Below, one piece after another: positions 1 to 8,903 of a DNA stretch of 64,000 nt; the first letter of the stretch is position 1, and each line of letters opens with the position of its first letter. The stretch is from Roseateles oligotrophus (GTDB lineage: Bacteria; Pseudomonadota; Gammaproteobacteria; Burkholderiales; Burkholderiaceae_C). A program made the translations under genes and the position numbers. The DNA is taken from assembly GCF_025717515.1 (NCBI RefSeq), contig NZ_JAJIRN010000002.1, positions 372,001 through 436,000 of the forward strand, in the 5' to 3' direction. The notes beneath the pieces were generated by a model that saw only the letters and a program-made list of their open reading frames with translations, searched no databases and was not told the DNA's origin.

Positions 1-2487
1 ACGCCATAGCACGCCCGGTTCCCAGTCGAAAGTGACCTTGGCCACTTGCGTCAAAGGCACCGAACGGCCGGTCGATGTGCTCACATAAGCGCTGCCGATG
101 TCGGTGATGGCATTGCGTTCGTCCAGCGGTTGACGCAACACGATGTCGACCAATTTGTCGGCCTCGCGGTACTGCCCGATCGTACTGCCCGAAAGCAAGG
201 TGCGCGAGGCCTGCGCCAAGCTCTGGCTGCTGACACCCAAGGCGCGCGCCTTATCCTGATCGACCTCGAGCTTGAGCACCTTGATAGGCTCATTCCAGTT
301 GTCGTTGACGCCGCGAATATTCGGGTTGGCGGTCAGAATCGCCCTTGCCTGATCGGCCCACTTCCGTACTTCCTCGGGCTTCTCGCCGGCCACCCGGAAT
401 TGCACCGGGTAGGCTACCGGCGGCCCGTTTGGCAGCAACTTGATCCGCGCCCGAGCCTCGGGGAACTCGGCCGCCAACATGGCAGGCAAGCGCTTGCGCA
501 AAGCCTCACGCTCAGTCAAATTCTTTGGCAACACAATCGCCTGACTAACTCCTGGCTGAGGAAAAACCACATCCATTGGCAGATAGAACCGCGGCACACC
601 ACTACCGATCCAGGTGCTGACCGTGGCCACCCCGGGTTCGATCATCATGCGAGCCTCGAAGCGTTTAGCCACCTCGGCGCTTTGCTCAAAGGTTGCGCCT
701 TCGGGCAGCCAAAAATCCACCAAAATTTCGGGCCGACTCGAGTCGGGGAAAAATTGCTGCTGAACGCGCCCCATGCCAAACAAGCCCAGAGCAAACACCA
801 GCAGGGTCATTGCGATGGTCTTCCACCGATTCTCCACACACCAGCGCACAAGAATGCGGAAACGGTTGTAGAACGGCGTGTCGAACATCTCATGCGCCTC
901 ACCTTCGTTGGCCGGGTGAGTGCGCAACAAAAGCGAGCCCAGATAGGGCACGAAATAGACCGAGACAACCCAGGAGATCATCAAGGCTGCGGCCGTCACC
1001 GCGAAAATTGCAAAGGTGTATTCGCCGGTCGCCGACTTGGCCATGCCGATCGGCAAGAACCCCACCGCGGTGATCAAGGTGCCGGTCAACATCGGCATTG
1101 CCGTCGCGTCATAAGCAAAAGTGGCGGCGTGCATCTTGTCGTAGCCCTCCTCCAATTTGCGCACCATCATCTCGACGGCAATGATGGCGTCATCAACCAG
1201 CAGACCCAAGGCAATGATGAGCGAGCCGAGCGATATTTTGTGCAGCCCGACGCCCCAATAGAACATCGTCACAAAAGTAATCGCCAGCACCAGTGGGATG
1301 GTGATACCCACGACCAAACCCGGCCAAATATCCAGTCGCAGCGGCCTTGTATGCAAACCCAAGGCGATGAAGCTGACCAGCAGCACGATCACGATCGCCT
1401 CGATCAAGACCTGCACAAATTCGTTGACGGAGCGCGTCACCGCCTGCGGTTGATCCTGGATCTGAGCCAATTCAATGCCGGCCGGCAAGTCGCGCCGAAT
1501 CAGCGTGACGGCCTTCTGCAGCGATTTACCCATCGCAACAATATCGCCTCCTTTGGTCATCGATACGCCCAACGCAATCACGTCCTTGCCCTGGTGACGT
1601 ACCATGATGGAGGGTGGATCGACATAGTCGCGTTTGATCTCGGCGATGTCCGATAGACGCAGGGAACTCGCCAACCCGTTGACGGAATTGACGGCCCGAA
1701 TCGGGAAGTCCTTCAAGGCCTGCACCGAGTTGAACTGACCCTGCACCCGCACCTGCAAATTACCACTGCCGGCATTCATCACGCCGGCACCCTCGACCGC
1801 GTTCTGTGCGCCGAGCTGGTTGATCACTTGGCCAAAGTCCAGACCCAAGTTGGCCAGGCGCTTTTGTGAGATTTCAATGAAGAGCTTTTCCGCCTGTGCG
1901 CCAAAAACCTCGACCTTGGCGACATCGGGTAATTTCAGCAAGACGGAGCGCGCACGCTCGCTGTGTTCACGCAACTCTTCGCGGCTGAAACCGTCTGCTG
2001 AGAGCGCAAAAATCGACCCATAGACATCGCCGAATTGGTCATTGAAGATCGGACCAATGACGCCTTGAGGCAGGGTCTGCCGCATATCACCAACGCGCTT
2101 ACGCACCTGATACCAGACCTCACCCACCTCCTTGGCCGGCGTGTTGTCCTTCAGTTGGAAGATCGTCAGCGACTCACCCGGCTTGGTGGAACTGCGGATC
2201 TTGTCCGAATAGGGCACCTCCTGCAGCGTTTTCTCGATCTTGTCGGTAACCTGCTCGGCCATTTGCTGAGCGGTAGCGCCCGGCCAAAAGGCCTGCACCA
2301 CCATCAAGCGAAAGGTAAATGGAGGGTCTTCATCCTGGCCGAGTTGAAAATAGGCTGCAAAGCCCATCAGCATCAACACCACCATCAAGTAACGGGTCAG
2401 CGCCGGGTGTTCAAGAGCCCAGCGAGAAATGTTGAAACGGCTGCCGATATGCGGTTTAGAAGACGGCGAAGGCTTGTTGAGACTCAT
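1..2487 (-). CDS. RND efflux permease, partial (C-terminus outside window)
   Basis: Inner-membrane proton/substrate antiporter of the AcrB/HAE-RND type, expected to work with the adaptor encoded just upstream and an outer-membrane channel. The frame is open from the ATG at 2487 to the window edge, about 829 residues of a usual 1,020-1,050. The N-terminus has one membrane helix (LTRYLMVVLMLMGFAAYF) and then the porter domain. A helix-4-like segment contains GLLVDDAIIAVEMMVRKLEEG, whose paired Asp residues are the proton-relay signature. It starts 16 bp after the adaptor stop, so the two genes form one operon. Substrate cannot be told from the sequence. The family call is firm; the 3' end is missing. 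Confidence 0.93.
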   Translation of the reverse strand, partial: MSLNKPSPSSKPHIGSRFNISRWALEHPALTRYLMVVLMLMGFAAYFQLGQDEDPPFTFRLMVVQAFWPGATAQQMAEQVTDKIEKTLQEVPYSDKIRSSTKPGESLTIFQLKDNTPAKEVGEVWYQVRKRVGDMRQTLPQGVIGPIFNDQFGDVYGSIFALSADGFSREELREHSERARSVLLKLPDVAKVEVFGAQAEKLFIEISQKRLANLGLDFGQVINQLGAQNAVEGAGVMNAGSGNLQVRVQGQFNSVQALKDFPIRAVNSVNGLASSLRLSDIAEIKRDYVDPPSIMVRHQGKDVIALGVSMTKGGDIVAMGKSLQKAVTLIRRDLPAGIELAQIQDQPQAVTRSVNEFVQVLIEAIVIVLLVSFIALGLHTRPLRLDIWPGLVVGITIPLVLAITFVTMFYWGVGLHKISLGSLIIALGLLVDDAIIAVEMMVRKLEEGYDKMHAATFAYDATAMPMLTGTLITAVGFLPIGMAKSATGEYTFAIFAVTAAALMISWVVSVYFVPYLGSLLLRTHPANEGEAHEMFDTPFYNRFRILVRWCVENRWKTIAMTLLVFALGLFGMGRVQQQFFPDSSRPEILVDFWLPEGATFEQSAEVAKRFEARMMIEPGVATVSTWIGSGVPRFYLPMDVVFPQPGVSQAIVLPKNLTEREALRKRLPAMLAAEFPEARARIKLLPNGPPVAYPVQFRVAGEKPEEVRKWADQARAILTANPNIRGVNDNWNEPIKVLKLEVDQDKARALGVSSQSLAQASRTLLSGSTIGQYREADKLVDIVLRQPLDERNAITDIGSAYVSTSTGRSVPLTQVAKVTFDWEPGVLWR

Positions 2488-2503
2488 GCGTGCGGCTCCA
2501 GGC

Positions 2504-3640
2504 TCAACGGGAGGCTGCCGGAGCGGCAGGTGCGGCTTTGACAAGGGCCGGGCTTGGCTGATAACGCAGCACCTTTTGACCCGACTGCAGCACATGCACG
2601 CCCGCCACCACCACCTCTTGACCGGGGCTCAAACCCGCAGCAATCACGACCTCATTGCCATCGGCCCCGGCGATCTGGACCGGCTGCGCCTTCAGCGTCA
2701 TCTGCGCCGGATCAAGCAGCCAAACCGAGGACTGCCCTCGCTGCTGCAACACCGCCGCCAATGGCAGTTTGATGATTTGTGTCTGACGTGGCGCTTCAAT
2801 TCTGACCGTCGCGGTTTGGCCAAGCTTGGCATCCAGACCAACAACTTCGGCCTTGACCAAAAAGGTGCGCGTGACCGGGTCGGCCGAGGCCGAGATCTCA
2901 CGCAATTTTGCGGGCAAACCGACCTGACCCGCCGCCGCCCCCCAAAGCCTGACGGTCAGGGCGCCGGGTTTGGCCGCATGCGCTTGCAAGGGCCCGAGTT
3001 GATCTTCGGGCACCGAGAACACCACATCCCGAGGTCCGTCGTGGGCGATGCGCACGATAGGCGTACCCGCTCCGACCACCATCCCAGGTTCGGCCTCCAC
3101 ACCGGTCACAACACCGGCCACATCGGACTGCAGTTGGGCGTAAGAGGACTGGTTTCCCTGGGAGTTGGCTTGGGCCTTGCTTTGATCCAACTGCGCCTGC
3201 GAGGCCTTGAACGCGTTGTCGCGTCGCTCCAGTTCGGCTGCACTGATGAAACCCTGCTCGCGCAATTCGATAAAACGCTTGAAGTCAGCACCCAATTGAT
3301 CGCGGTTTGCCCGCGCCGCCAATACGCCCGCGCGCGCGGCCTCTTGGCCCAAGATCAAATCCTGCGGGTCCAACTGAGCCAAGAGCTGCCCAGGCCGCAC
3401 CGCGTCTCCAAGATTGACCTTGCGAGCCAAGACCTTGCCGCCCACCCGAAAAGACAAACGAGACTCGGTTCTGGCCTTGATCTCGCCCGCGTACTCATGA
3501 CTCATGCCGGCCGAATCGGCGCTCAAAACCAGCGTGCGCACCGCGCGCACCGGCTCAGGCGGCGGTTCTTGTCTGCCACAGGCGGCCAAAATGGCAAACA
3601 AGGGCAACAGGAGCGAAGCTCGGGAAAGGCTTTTAGGCAT
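2504..3640 (-). CDS. RND efflux periplasmic adaptor (membrane fusion lipoprotein)
   Basis: Periplasmic adaptor joining the RND pump to an outer-membrane factor; 378 residues. The chosen ATG at 3640 gives a lipoprotein signal (MPKSLSRASLLLPLFAILAAC, lipobox LAAC), whereas the longer open frame up to 3847 would bury it. A barrel-sandwich/lipoyl half (SFRVGGKVLARKVNLGDAVRPGQLLAQLD) is followed by a coiled-coil hairpin rich in Ala/Gln and then beta-barrel and membrane-proximal parts. It is first in a two-gene operon with the permease. A perfect 24-bp palindrome 76 bp upstream of the start suggests repression by a TetR-type protein that is not encoded nearby. Confidence 0.93.
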   Translation of the reverse strand: MPKSLSRASLLLPLFAILAACGRQEPPPEPVRAVRTLVLSADSAGMSHEYAGEIKARTESRLSFRVGGKVLARKVNLGDAVRPGQLLAQLDPQDLILGQEAARAGVLAARANRDQLGADFKRFIELREQGFISAAELERRDNAFKASQAQLDQSKAQANSQGNQSSYAQLQSDVAGVVTGVEAEPGMVVGAGTPIVRIAHDGPRDVVFSVPEDQLGPLQAHAAKPGALTVRLWGAAAGQVGLPAKLREISASADPVTRTFLVKAEVVGLDAKLGQTATVRIEAPRQTQIIKLPLAAVLQQRGQSSVWLLDPAQMTLKAQPVQIAGADGNEVVIAAGLSPGQEVVVAGVHVLQSGQKVLRYQPSPALVKAAPAAPAASR

Positions 3641-3715
3641 GAGAAACCCTGAAAAATCGATACCAATGGCGATCGGCCTTCGCTGCGAAGCGCGGAGGAA
3701 CCGATTTACCGTCAA

Positions 3716-3739
3716 ATTACTGACCAATTGGTCAGTAAT
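3716..3739. promoter_or_regulatory. 24-bp perfect palindrome, probable TetR-family operator
   Basis: The sequence ATTACTGACCAA followed by TTGGTCAGTAAT is a perfect inverted repeat lying between the efflux operon (minus) and hpnC (plus). TGACCA...TGGTCA dyads of this size are typical of operators bound by TetR/AcrR-family repressors of efflux pumps. No regulator gene lies beside it in this window. It sits 76 bp from the adaptor start and about 100 bp from hpnC, so control of the efflux genes is the simpler reading. The palindrome is seen; the binding protein is inferred. Confidence 0.7.
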
Positions 3740-3839
3740 GTAGTCAAGGCCTCGCCAGCTGTCAAACGCAGGGCCTACTGGCCGGCCGAAATTGCCTGCG
3801 AAGCCTGCCGACGTAGCCAAAGGACAGACAATCAACTTT

Positions 3840-4706
3840 GTGAGCATAGAACACTACGAAAACTTCCCCGTCGCCTCTTGGCTGTGTCCGAAACATTTGC
3901 GGCCGGCTGTTGCTGCCATCTATCACTTTGCGCGTACTGCCGACGACTTAGCCGATGAAGGCGACGCTGGCCCCGTTCAAAGACAAGCCGACTTGCAGGC
4001 CTACCGCGAGGACATGCTGGCTACTGCCGCCGGACGGCAGCCCTCAGTTCGCTGGGCGGCGACCGTCTTCACTCCGCTGGCCGCTGTCCTGCGTCAATAT
4101 CGACTGCCACTCCCATTGCTGAATGATTTGATCAGCGCTTTCGAGCAGGATTTGCAGAAAAACGACTACTACGACCGCCCCGAACTGCTTGACTACTGCA
4201 GTCGCTCGGCCAATCCGGTTGGTCGCTTGCTGCTGCATCTTTACGGCATTGATGATCCCTTGGCCTTGCAGCGCTCCGACGCGATCTGCAGCAGCTTGCA
4301 ATTGATCAATTTCTGGCAGGACTTCAGCCGCGACGGGCCGCTCGGTCGGGTCTACGCCCCTTTGACCGACCTGCAGCGCCACGGCGTCAACGCTGCAGAC
4401 CTGCTGGCCTGCCGCGACAGCCCCGCCGCCCGCGCCCTGATCAAGAACCTGTGCGAATGGGCCGAACGCTTGATGCTGGAGGGTGCGCCACTGGTGCATC
4501 AAATACCGGGCCGTGCCGGCTGGGAATTGCGTCTGGTGGTACAAGGCGGCCTGCGAATTCTTGCGAAAATCAAGACCATGCATTACGCAAGCCTTATCCA
4601 CCGCCCCGCCCTGCACAGCCTGGATGCCCCGGCGCTGTTATGGGGCGCGCTGCGCATGAGCCAAAGTGGCAAGAAACCGATAGTCCAGCAAGAGGAGAGT
4701 TTGTGA
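3840..4706 (+). CDS. hpnC: Hydroxysqualene synthase HpnC
   Basis: Trans-isoprenyl-diphosphate-synthase-type enzyme that converts presqualene diphosphate to hydroxysqualene in the three-step bacterial route to squalene. The first Asp-rich motif is seen in FARTADDLADEG and the second region in NFWQDFSRDGPLGRVYAP. I place the start at GTG 3840 because the family begins with a short leader before HYENFPVASWLCP; a TTG at 3792 in the same frame would add 16 residues. The stop overlaps the start of hpnD by 4 bp. Length from GTG is 288 residues, normal for the family. No squalene-hopene cyclase gene is in the window, so the end product is not shown. Confidence 0.9.
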   Translation: MSIEHYENFPVASWLCPKHLRPAVAAIYHFARTADDLADEGDAGPVQRQADLQAYREDMLATAAGRQPSVRWAATVFTPLAAVLRQYRLPLPLLNDLISAFEQDLQKNDYYDRPELLDYCSRSANPVGRLLLHLYGIDDPLALQRSDAICSSLQLINFWQDFSRDGPLGRVYAPLTDLQRHGVNAADLLACRDSPAARALIKNLCEWAERLMLEGAPLVHQIPGRAGWELRLVVQGGLRILAKIKTMHYASLIHRPALHSLDAPALLWGALRMSQSGKKPIVQQEESL

Positions 4707-5551
4707 GTCCCGAGCAGTATGTGCAGGACAAGGCGGCCAAAAGCGGCTCCAGCTTTTATTACGCCTTCCTATTTCTGCCGGCGCCGCGCCGCGCCGCCAT
4801 CACCGCCTTTTACGCCTTTTGCCGCGAGGTCGATGACGTGGTGGACGAGATCAGCGACCCCAGCGTTGCGGCGACCAAACTGGCCTGGTGGCGCAAAGAG
4901 GCCAGCAGCGCCTTCGCCGGCCAGCCTCAGCACCCGGTGATGAAGGCCTTGATGCCGCATTGCGGAGCTTATGACATCCGCCTCGAACATCTGACGGCGG
5001 TGATCGACGGCTGCCAGATGGACCTGGAGCAAACCCGCTTCCTCGACTACCCCGGTCTGCAGCGCTACTGCCATTTGGTCGCCGGCGTGGTGGGCGAGGT
5101 GGCCTCGGGAATTTTTGGCCGCACTCATGCCGATAGCATCGCCTATGCCCACAAGCTGGGGCTGGCGATGCAGTTGACCAACATCATCCGCGACGTCGGT
5201 GACGACGCGCGACGCGGCCGCATCTATCTACCGATCTCCGAGCTGCAGCAGTTCGACGTCAAGGCGCATGAAATCCTGCAGCGCAAAAGCCCCTGGGGCT
5301 ATAGCGAGCGCTTCACCGCCTTGATGAAGTTCCAAGCGCAGCGGGCGCACCAGCTTTACGACGAGGCCTTCGCGCTGCTGCCCGAGGCCGACCGCCGTGC
5401 GCAAAAACCCGGCCTGATGATGGCCAATATTTACCGCGCCTTGCTGCGGGAAATCGAGGCCGAAAACTTCCGCGTGCTGGAGCAGCGCATTGCCTTGACC
5501 CCGGTCAGAAAGCTCTGGATCGCCATGCGCACCAACTGGGCCGGGCGTTGA
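4703..5551 (+). CDS. hpnD: Presqualene diphosphate synthase HpnD
   Basis: Condenses two farnesyl diphosphates to presqualene diphosphate, the first step of HpnCDE squalene synthesis. The GTG at 4703 overlaps the hpnC stop (GTGA) and has AGAGGAGAG just upstream; the resulting 282 residues fit the family, while the longer open frame back to 4451 lies inside hpnC. Motifs: FYAFCREVDDVVDEI (first Asp-rich site) and NIIRDVGDDARRGRIYLP (second). Translational coupling with hpnC and hpnE is evident from 4-bp overlaps on both sides. Confidence 0.94.
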   Translation: MSPEQYVQDKAAKSGSSFYYAFLFLPAPRRAAITAFYAFCREVDDVVDEISDPSVAATKLAWWRKEASSAFAGQPQHPVMKALMPHCGAYDIRLEHLTAVIDGCQMDLEQTRFLDYPGLQRYCHLVAGVVGEVASGIFGRTHADSIAYAHKLGLAMQLTNIIRDVGDDARRGRIYLPISELQQFDVKAHEILQRKSPWGYSERFTALMKFQAQRAHQLYDEAFALLPEADRRAQKPGLMMANIYRALLREIEAENFRVLEQRIALTPVRKLWIAMRTNWAGR

Positions 5552-6825
5552 CGGCAAAACGGGTGGCCATTGTCGGCGGTGGCTGGGCCGGCTTGGCCGC
5601 CGCCGTCAAGGCGAGTCAGTTGGGCTACCAAGTTACCTTGTTTGAAATGGCCCAGCATTTGGGCGGCCGGGCGCGCAGCTTAGGCGCGCCCGATGCGGGC
5701 CCGAGGCTGGACAACGGCCAACATATTCTGATTGGCGCCTACCAAGCCAGCCTCAGCCTTCTGGAAGCCGTCGGCGTAGACCTGAAGCAGGGTTTTCTGC
5801 GCCAGCCTCTGCGCCTGCGCTACCCCCGGCATGAAGGCTTGTGTTTGCCGCCGGGTCCTGCGCTGATCAGCTTTGTGCGCGGCATCCTTGCCTATCGCGC
5901 CTGGCCCTTGGCGGCTCGCCTGAGTTTGCTGCTGACCGCCACCGGCTGGCTGCTGCGGCGCTTTGAATGCGCGCCAATGCTCAATGTCGCAGCGCTGAGC
6001 GCCGGCCTGCCAGCCATCGTGCGGCAAGAGCTGATTGAGCCGCTCTGCGTGGCCGCGCTCAACACGCCGGCAGACCAAGCAAGCGCGCAAGTGTTTTTGC
6101 GCGTGCTGCGAGACGCGCTCTTCAGCGGACGAGGCAGCGCCGATTTGCTGCTGCCCAAGCTGCCCTTGAGCGCCTTGCTGGCCGAGCCGGCGGCCACTTG
6201 GCTAAGCGCACGCGGGGTCAAAATTCACCTGAACACAAGAGTTCAAGCGCTGACCCAATGTCCAGCAGGCTGGAGCGTCGACGGCCAAGCTTTTGAGCAA
6301 GTGATTCTGGCCTGCACCTCGGCCCAAGCGGCAATTCTGTGTGCCGAGATCGCCCCCGCATGGGCAAGTCAAGCAGGCGCGCTGCAATACCAACCGATCA
6401 TGACCGTCTATCTGCGCAGCGCCGGCTCGCAGTTACCCGCAGCCATGGTGGCCTTGCAGGAGAGCGCCGAAGCACCGGCTCAATTTGCCTTCGATCTGGG
6501 GCAGCTCGGCCATGACCCGGGCTTGTTTGCCTTCGTGATCAGCGGTGCGGCCAACTGGGTTGAGCGAGGTTTGGCCGCAAGCGGCGAGGCCACCTTGCAG
6601 CAGGCCTTGGCCCAATTCACTTGGCACAACCCGCCGCAAATCCACCGCGTGCTGGCTGAAAAACGCGCCACCTTTGCCTGCATACCGGGCCTGCAGCGCC
6701 CACCCACCAGTATCAAGCCAGGGCTATGGGCGGCGGGTGACTATGTGGACGGGCCCTACCCGGCGACCTTGGAAGGTGCGGTTCGAGCGGGTTTCAACGC
6801 GGCTGCAAATCTGCCGCCGATTTAA
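5548..6825 (+). CDS. hpnE: Hydroxysqualene dehydroxylase HpnE (FAD amine-oxidase fold)
   Basis: Flavin-dependent reductase that removes the hydroxyl group of hydroxysqualene to give squalene. The N-terminus carries the FAD-binding dinucleotide motif VAIVGGGWAGLAAAVKA, followed by an acidic/Arg-containing segment (FEMAQHLGGRARS) typical of phytoene-desaturase-like proteins. The C-terminal GLWAAGDYVDGPYPATLEGAVRAG is the second FAD contact. The start is TTG at 5548, overlapping the hpnD stop (TTGA). It gives 425 residues. The 3' end overlaps the stop of the convergent TIGR03790 gene by 4 bp. Confidence 0.92.
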   Translation: MTAKRVAIVGGGWAGLAAAVKASQLGYQVTLFEMAQHLGGRARSLGAPDAGPRLDNGQHILIGAYQASLSLLEAVGVDLKQGFLRQPLRLRYPRHEGLCLPPGPALISFVRGILAYRAWPLAARLSLLLTATGWLLRRFECAPMLNVAALSAGLPAIVRQELIEPLCVAALNTPADQASAQVFLRVLRDALFSGRGSADLLLPKLPLSALLAEPAATWLSARGVKIHLNTRVQALTQCPAGWSVDGQAFEQVILACTSAQAAILCAEIAPAWASQAGALQYQPIMTVYLRSAGSQLPAAMVALQESAEAPAQFAFDLGQLGHDPGLFAFVISGAANWVERGLAASGEATLQQALAQFTWHNPPQIHRVLAEKRATFACIPGLQRPPTSIKPGLWAAGDYVDGPYPATLEGAVRAGFNAAANLPPI

Positions 6826-8039
6826 CGAGGCAAGAATTTGGGCGCGAACGGCGCCGCCAGCGGCTCACCCACAAACACGCCCTGCCCCGGCCATGCCACG
6901 CTGTGCCAATAGGCCTCCAGCGCCGTCACGCCCTGCAGATAGAACAGCAGCAGCAACTGCGGATGCGGGAACTTCTGCCTGTGATTACAGGGCTCGCTGA
7001 CGGTGCCATAACTGGCCGTGGCCCCTGACTGCAGCCAATCCAGCACATTCATCTGTCCGCTCGGCGACACGGCGTCCAATTGGCCGCCGAACGAGGTCAG
7101 GTGATCGGCCAAGGCACCGGGCAACCAATCCACCGAGGCCAAGCCCTCAACCCGCAGCAGTCCGGTCGTATACAACAGCGTTCGCTGCATGGCCGGCAGC
7201 GCTTGGCTGGACTCGCGCCTAACGTCCACACCCCAGGGCTTCAGGAAGGTCGCTGGAGGAAACAGCGTCGCCCGCACATTGCGCGCCGCATCGGGGGTGT
7301 TGACAAAGAAGGCATTGCTGCTGGCGAACGAGGGCAGGCTTTGATCGGCCTCGATGCCGCGCGCGATCAAGGCCTGCGCGGTTTCAACGCTGTGCGAGGC
7401 CAGCATCATCGCCGGCCGCATGCCCAGGTCAGTGAATGGCCGCGCACCGATATAAGAAAAGTAGGGGCTGACCTTGCTCGGCCCGCAGGAGTTTTGGCAA
7501 ATTTCAGGCTGGAAACCCATCGCCAAAGCGCTGGTGATGGAATTGCATTCAACCGCGTAAGGCACTCGCCACGCCAAGGCCAAGGCCTGCACCTGCGGGC
7601 CCAGGCGTTCTTGCACTTGCGCCTGCAAGGCCGCAAATTCCGCGGCGCTCAAACTCGCTTTCATCGGCAAAACCAGGCGCGCAATATTGGCCTCAGGGAT
7701 GCCGCGCTGACTCGCGTAATAAGCCCCGACCGCGACCGAATAGGGATCGGCCGTATTGATCAGCAAGCCAAGATCGGCCGCGGTCAGCCGGCCTTGCAGG
7801 CGCGGCACGCGCAGCCAAGCCGGCGCCTCCGGAGCCGAAGCAACAGCCGTTGCCGCTGGTTGAGGCGCCGAAGCCGCCAACGCCGCACCAGCCTCCTCGG
7901 CCCTTATCGGCAATGCCAGCAGCAAGGCGATAGATAGACCAGCGCGCAAAACCACCGAGCCAAGCACGCCTATCGCCCAAGCTGTTGCGCGGCCGAAACC
8001 GTTTCGACGGGTGAATCTAATTTTCGCAATGCAAAACAA
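6822..8039 (-). CDS. TIGR03790-family exported protein
   Basis: Uncharacterised family. The conserved core is visible near residue 95 on (INTADPYSVAVGAYYASQRG and GIPEANIARLVLP), with further conserved Cys-containing text (CNSITSALAMGFQPEICQNSCG) and a C-terminal LQSGATASYGTVSEPCNHRQ. The N-terminus has basic residues and a hydrophobic stretch (VVLRAGLSIALLLALPIRAEE), consistent with a signal peptide. The start is unclear: TTG 8039 is used here, a GTG further in is possible, and the longer frame to 8375 would overlap the divergent iclR-type gene. TIGR03790 proteins are known to occur mainly in genomes that also encode exosortase; the role is unknown. Confidence 0.75.
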   Translation of the reverse strand: MFCIAKIRFTRRNGFGRATAWAIGVLGSVVLRAGLSIALLLALPIRAEEAGAALAASAPQPAATAVASAPEAPAWLRVPRLQGRLTAADLGLLINTADPYSVAVGAYYASQRGIPEANIARLVLPMKASLSAAEFAALQAQVQERLGPQVQALALAWRVPYAVECNSITSALAMGFQPEICQNSCGPSKVSPYFSYIGARPFTDLGMRPAMMLASHSVETAQALIARGIEADQSLPSFASSNAFFVNTPDAARNVRATLFPPATFLKPWGVDVRRESSQALPAMQRTLLYTTGLLRVEGLASVDWLPGALADHLTSFGGQLDAVSPSGQMNVLDWLQSGATASYGTVSEPCNHRQKFPHPQLLLLFYLQGVTALEAYWHSVAWPGQGVFVGEPLAAPFAPKFLPR

Positions 8040-8063
8040 GTCAATCTCCAGCACAATCAAGGC

Positions 8064-8831
8064 ATGAAAAACAAAGAGGATCAAACGCCGGCGATTCAGG
8101 TCTTGGAGCGAATGTTTTCGCTGCTGGACGTGCTCGCCAGCCATCAGGATCCGGTCTCGCTGAAGGAAATCAGCGCCAGCACCGGTCTGCATCCTTCCAC
8201 CGCGCACCGTATTCTCAACGACTTGACGCTCGGTCGTTTCGTTGATCGCCCGGAAGCCGGCAGCTACCGCTTGGGTATGCGCATGTTGGAACTGGGGAAT
8301 TTGGTCAAGGCAAGGCTGGATGTGCGCGACGCAGCGCTGGGCCCGATGCGGGAGTTGCATAAATTTACGCTGCAACCGGTCAATTTATCGGTACGCCAGG
8401 GCGATGAGATTGTCTACATCGAACGCACCTATAGCGAACGCTCGGGCATGCAGGTCGTGCGTGCGGTGGGCGGGCGTGCGCCCTTGCACCTGACTTCGGT
8501 CGGCAAGCTGTTTTTGGCCAGCGATGATCCGCAGCGGGTGCGCGCTTATGCCACTCGGACAGGGCTGGCCGGTCACACCCGCAACAGCCTGACGGACATC
8601 ACGGCGCTTGAGCGCGAGCTGGCGCTGGTACGCCAACGGGGGGTGTCACGTGATGACGAGGAATTGGAATTGGGCGTGCGCTGCATGGCGGCGGGCATCT
8701 ACGATGATCAGGCCAAACTGATCGCCGGCCTGTCGATCTCGGCACCGGCCGACCGGCTGGAAGAGTCATGGCTGCAGCGGCTCAAAGACACGGTGGCGCA
8801 GATCTCGCTGGCACTCGGCTATCGAGGCTGA
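8064..8831 (+). CDS. IclR-family transcriptional regulator
   Basis: DNA-binding regulator of 255 residues. A winged helix-turn-helix occupies about residues 9-70 (VLERMFSLLDVLASH, SLKEISASTGLHPSTAHRIL), followed by the IclR effector domain (PLHLTSVGKLFLAS, with the conserved pocket region GVSRDDEELELGVRCMAAGI). It is divergent from the TIGR03790 gene with under 30 bp between the proposed starts, so it may control that gene, but its ligand and targets cannot be read from the sequence. A bidirectional terminator follows. Confidence 0.9.
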   Translation: MKNKEDQTPAIQVLERMFSLLDVLASHQDPVSLKEISASTGLHPSTAHRILNDLTLGRFVDRPEAGSYRLGMRMLELGNLVKARLDVRDAALGPMRELHKFTLQPVNLSVRQGDEIVYIERTYSERSGMQVVRAVGGRAPLHLTSVGKLFLASDDPQRVRAYATRTGLAGHTRNSLTDITALERELALVRQRGVSRDDEELELGVRCMAAGIYDDQAKLIAGLSISAPADRLEESWLQRLKDTVAQISLALGYRG

Positions 8832-8853
8832 AACGCTGCTTTGCTTGAGCCAC

Positions 8854-8883
8854 AAAAAAGGCGCTCAATGAGCGCCTTTTTTT
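8854..8883. terminator. Bidirectional intrinsic terminator between iclR-type gene and pbpG
   Basis: AAAAAAGGCGCTCA-AT-GAGCGCCTTTTTTT forms a GC-rich stem with A and T runs on both sides. It lies between two convergent genes and can serve both strands. Confidence 0.9.
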
Positions 8884-8903
8884 CTTCTGCTGGAGAGGAA
8901 TCT

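Noticed and set aside
46-1656. Long plus-strand frame of 536 codons
   Set aside because: It is antisense to the RND permease, rich in His/Gln/Arg as expected for shadow frames of GC-rich genes, and shows no domain.
3840-6825. Carotenoid (crtB/crtI-like) assignment for the squalene genes
   Set aside because: Three consecutive genes with HpnC-, HpnD- and HpnE-type lengths and motifs fit squalene synthesis better than phytoene synthesis.
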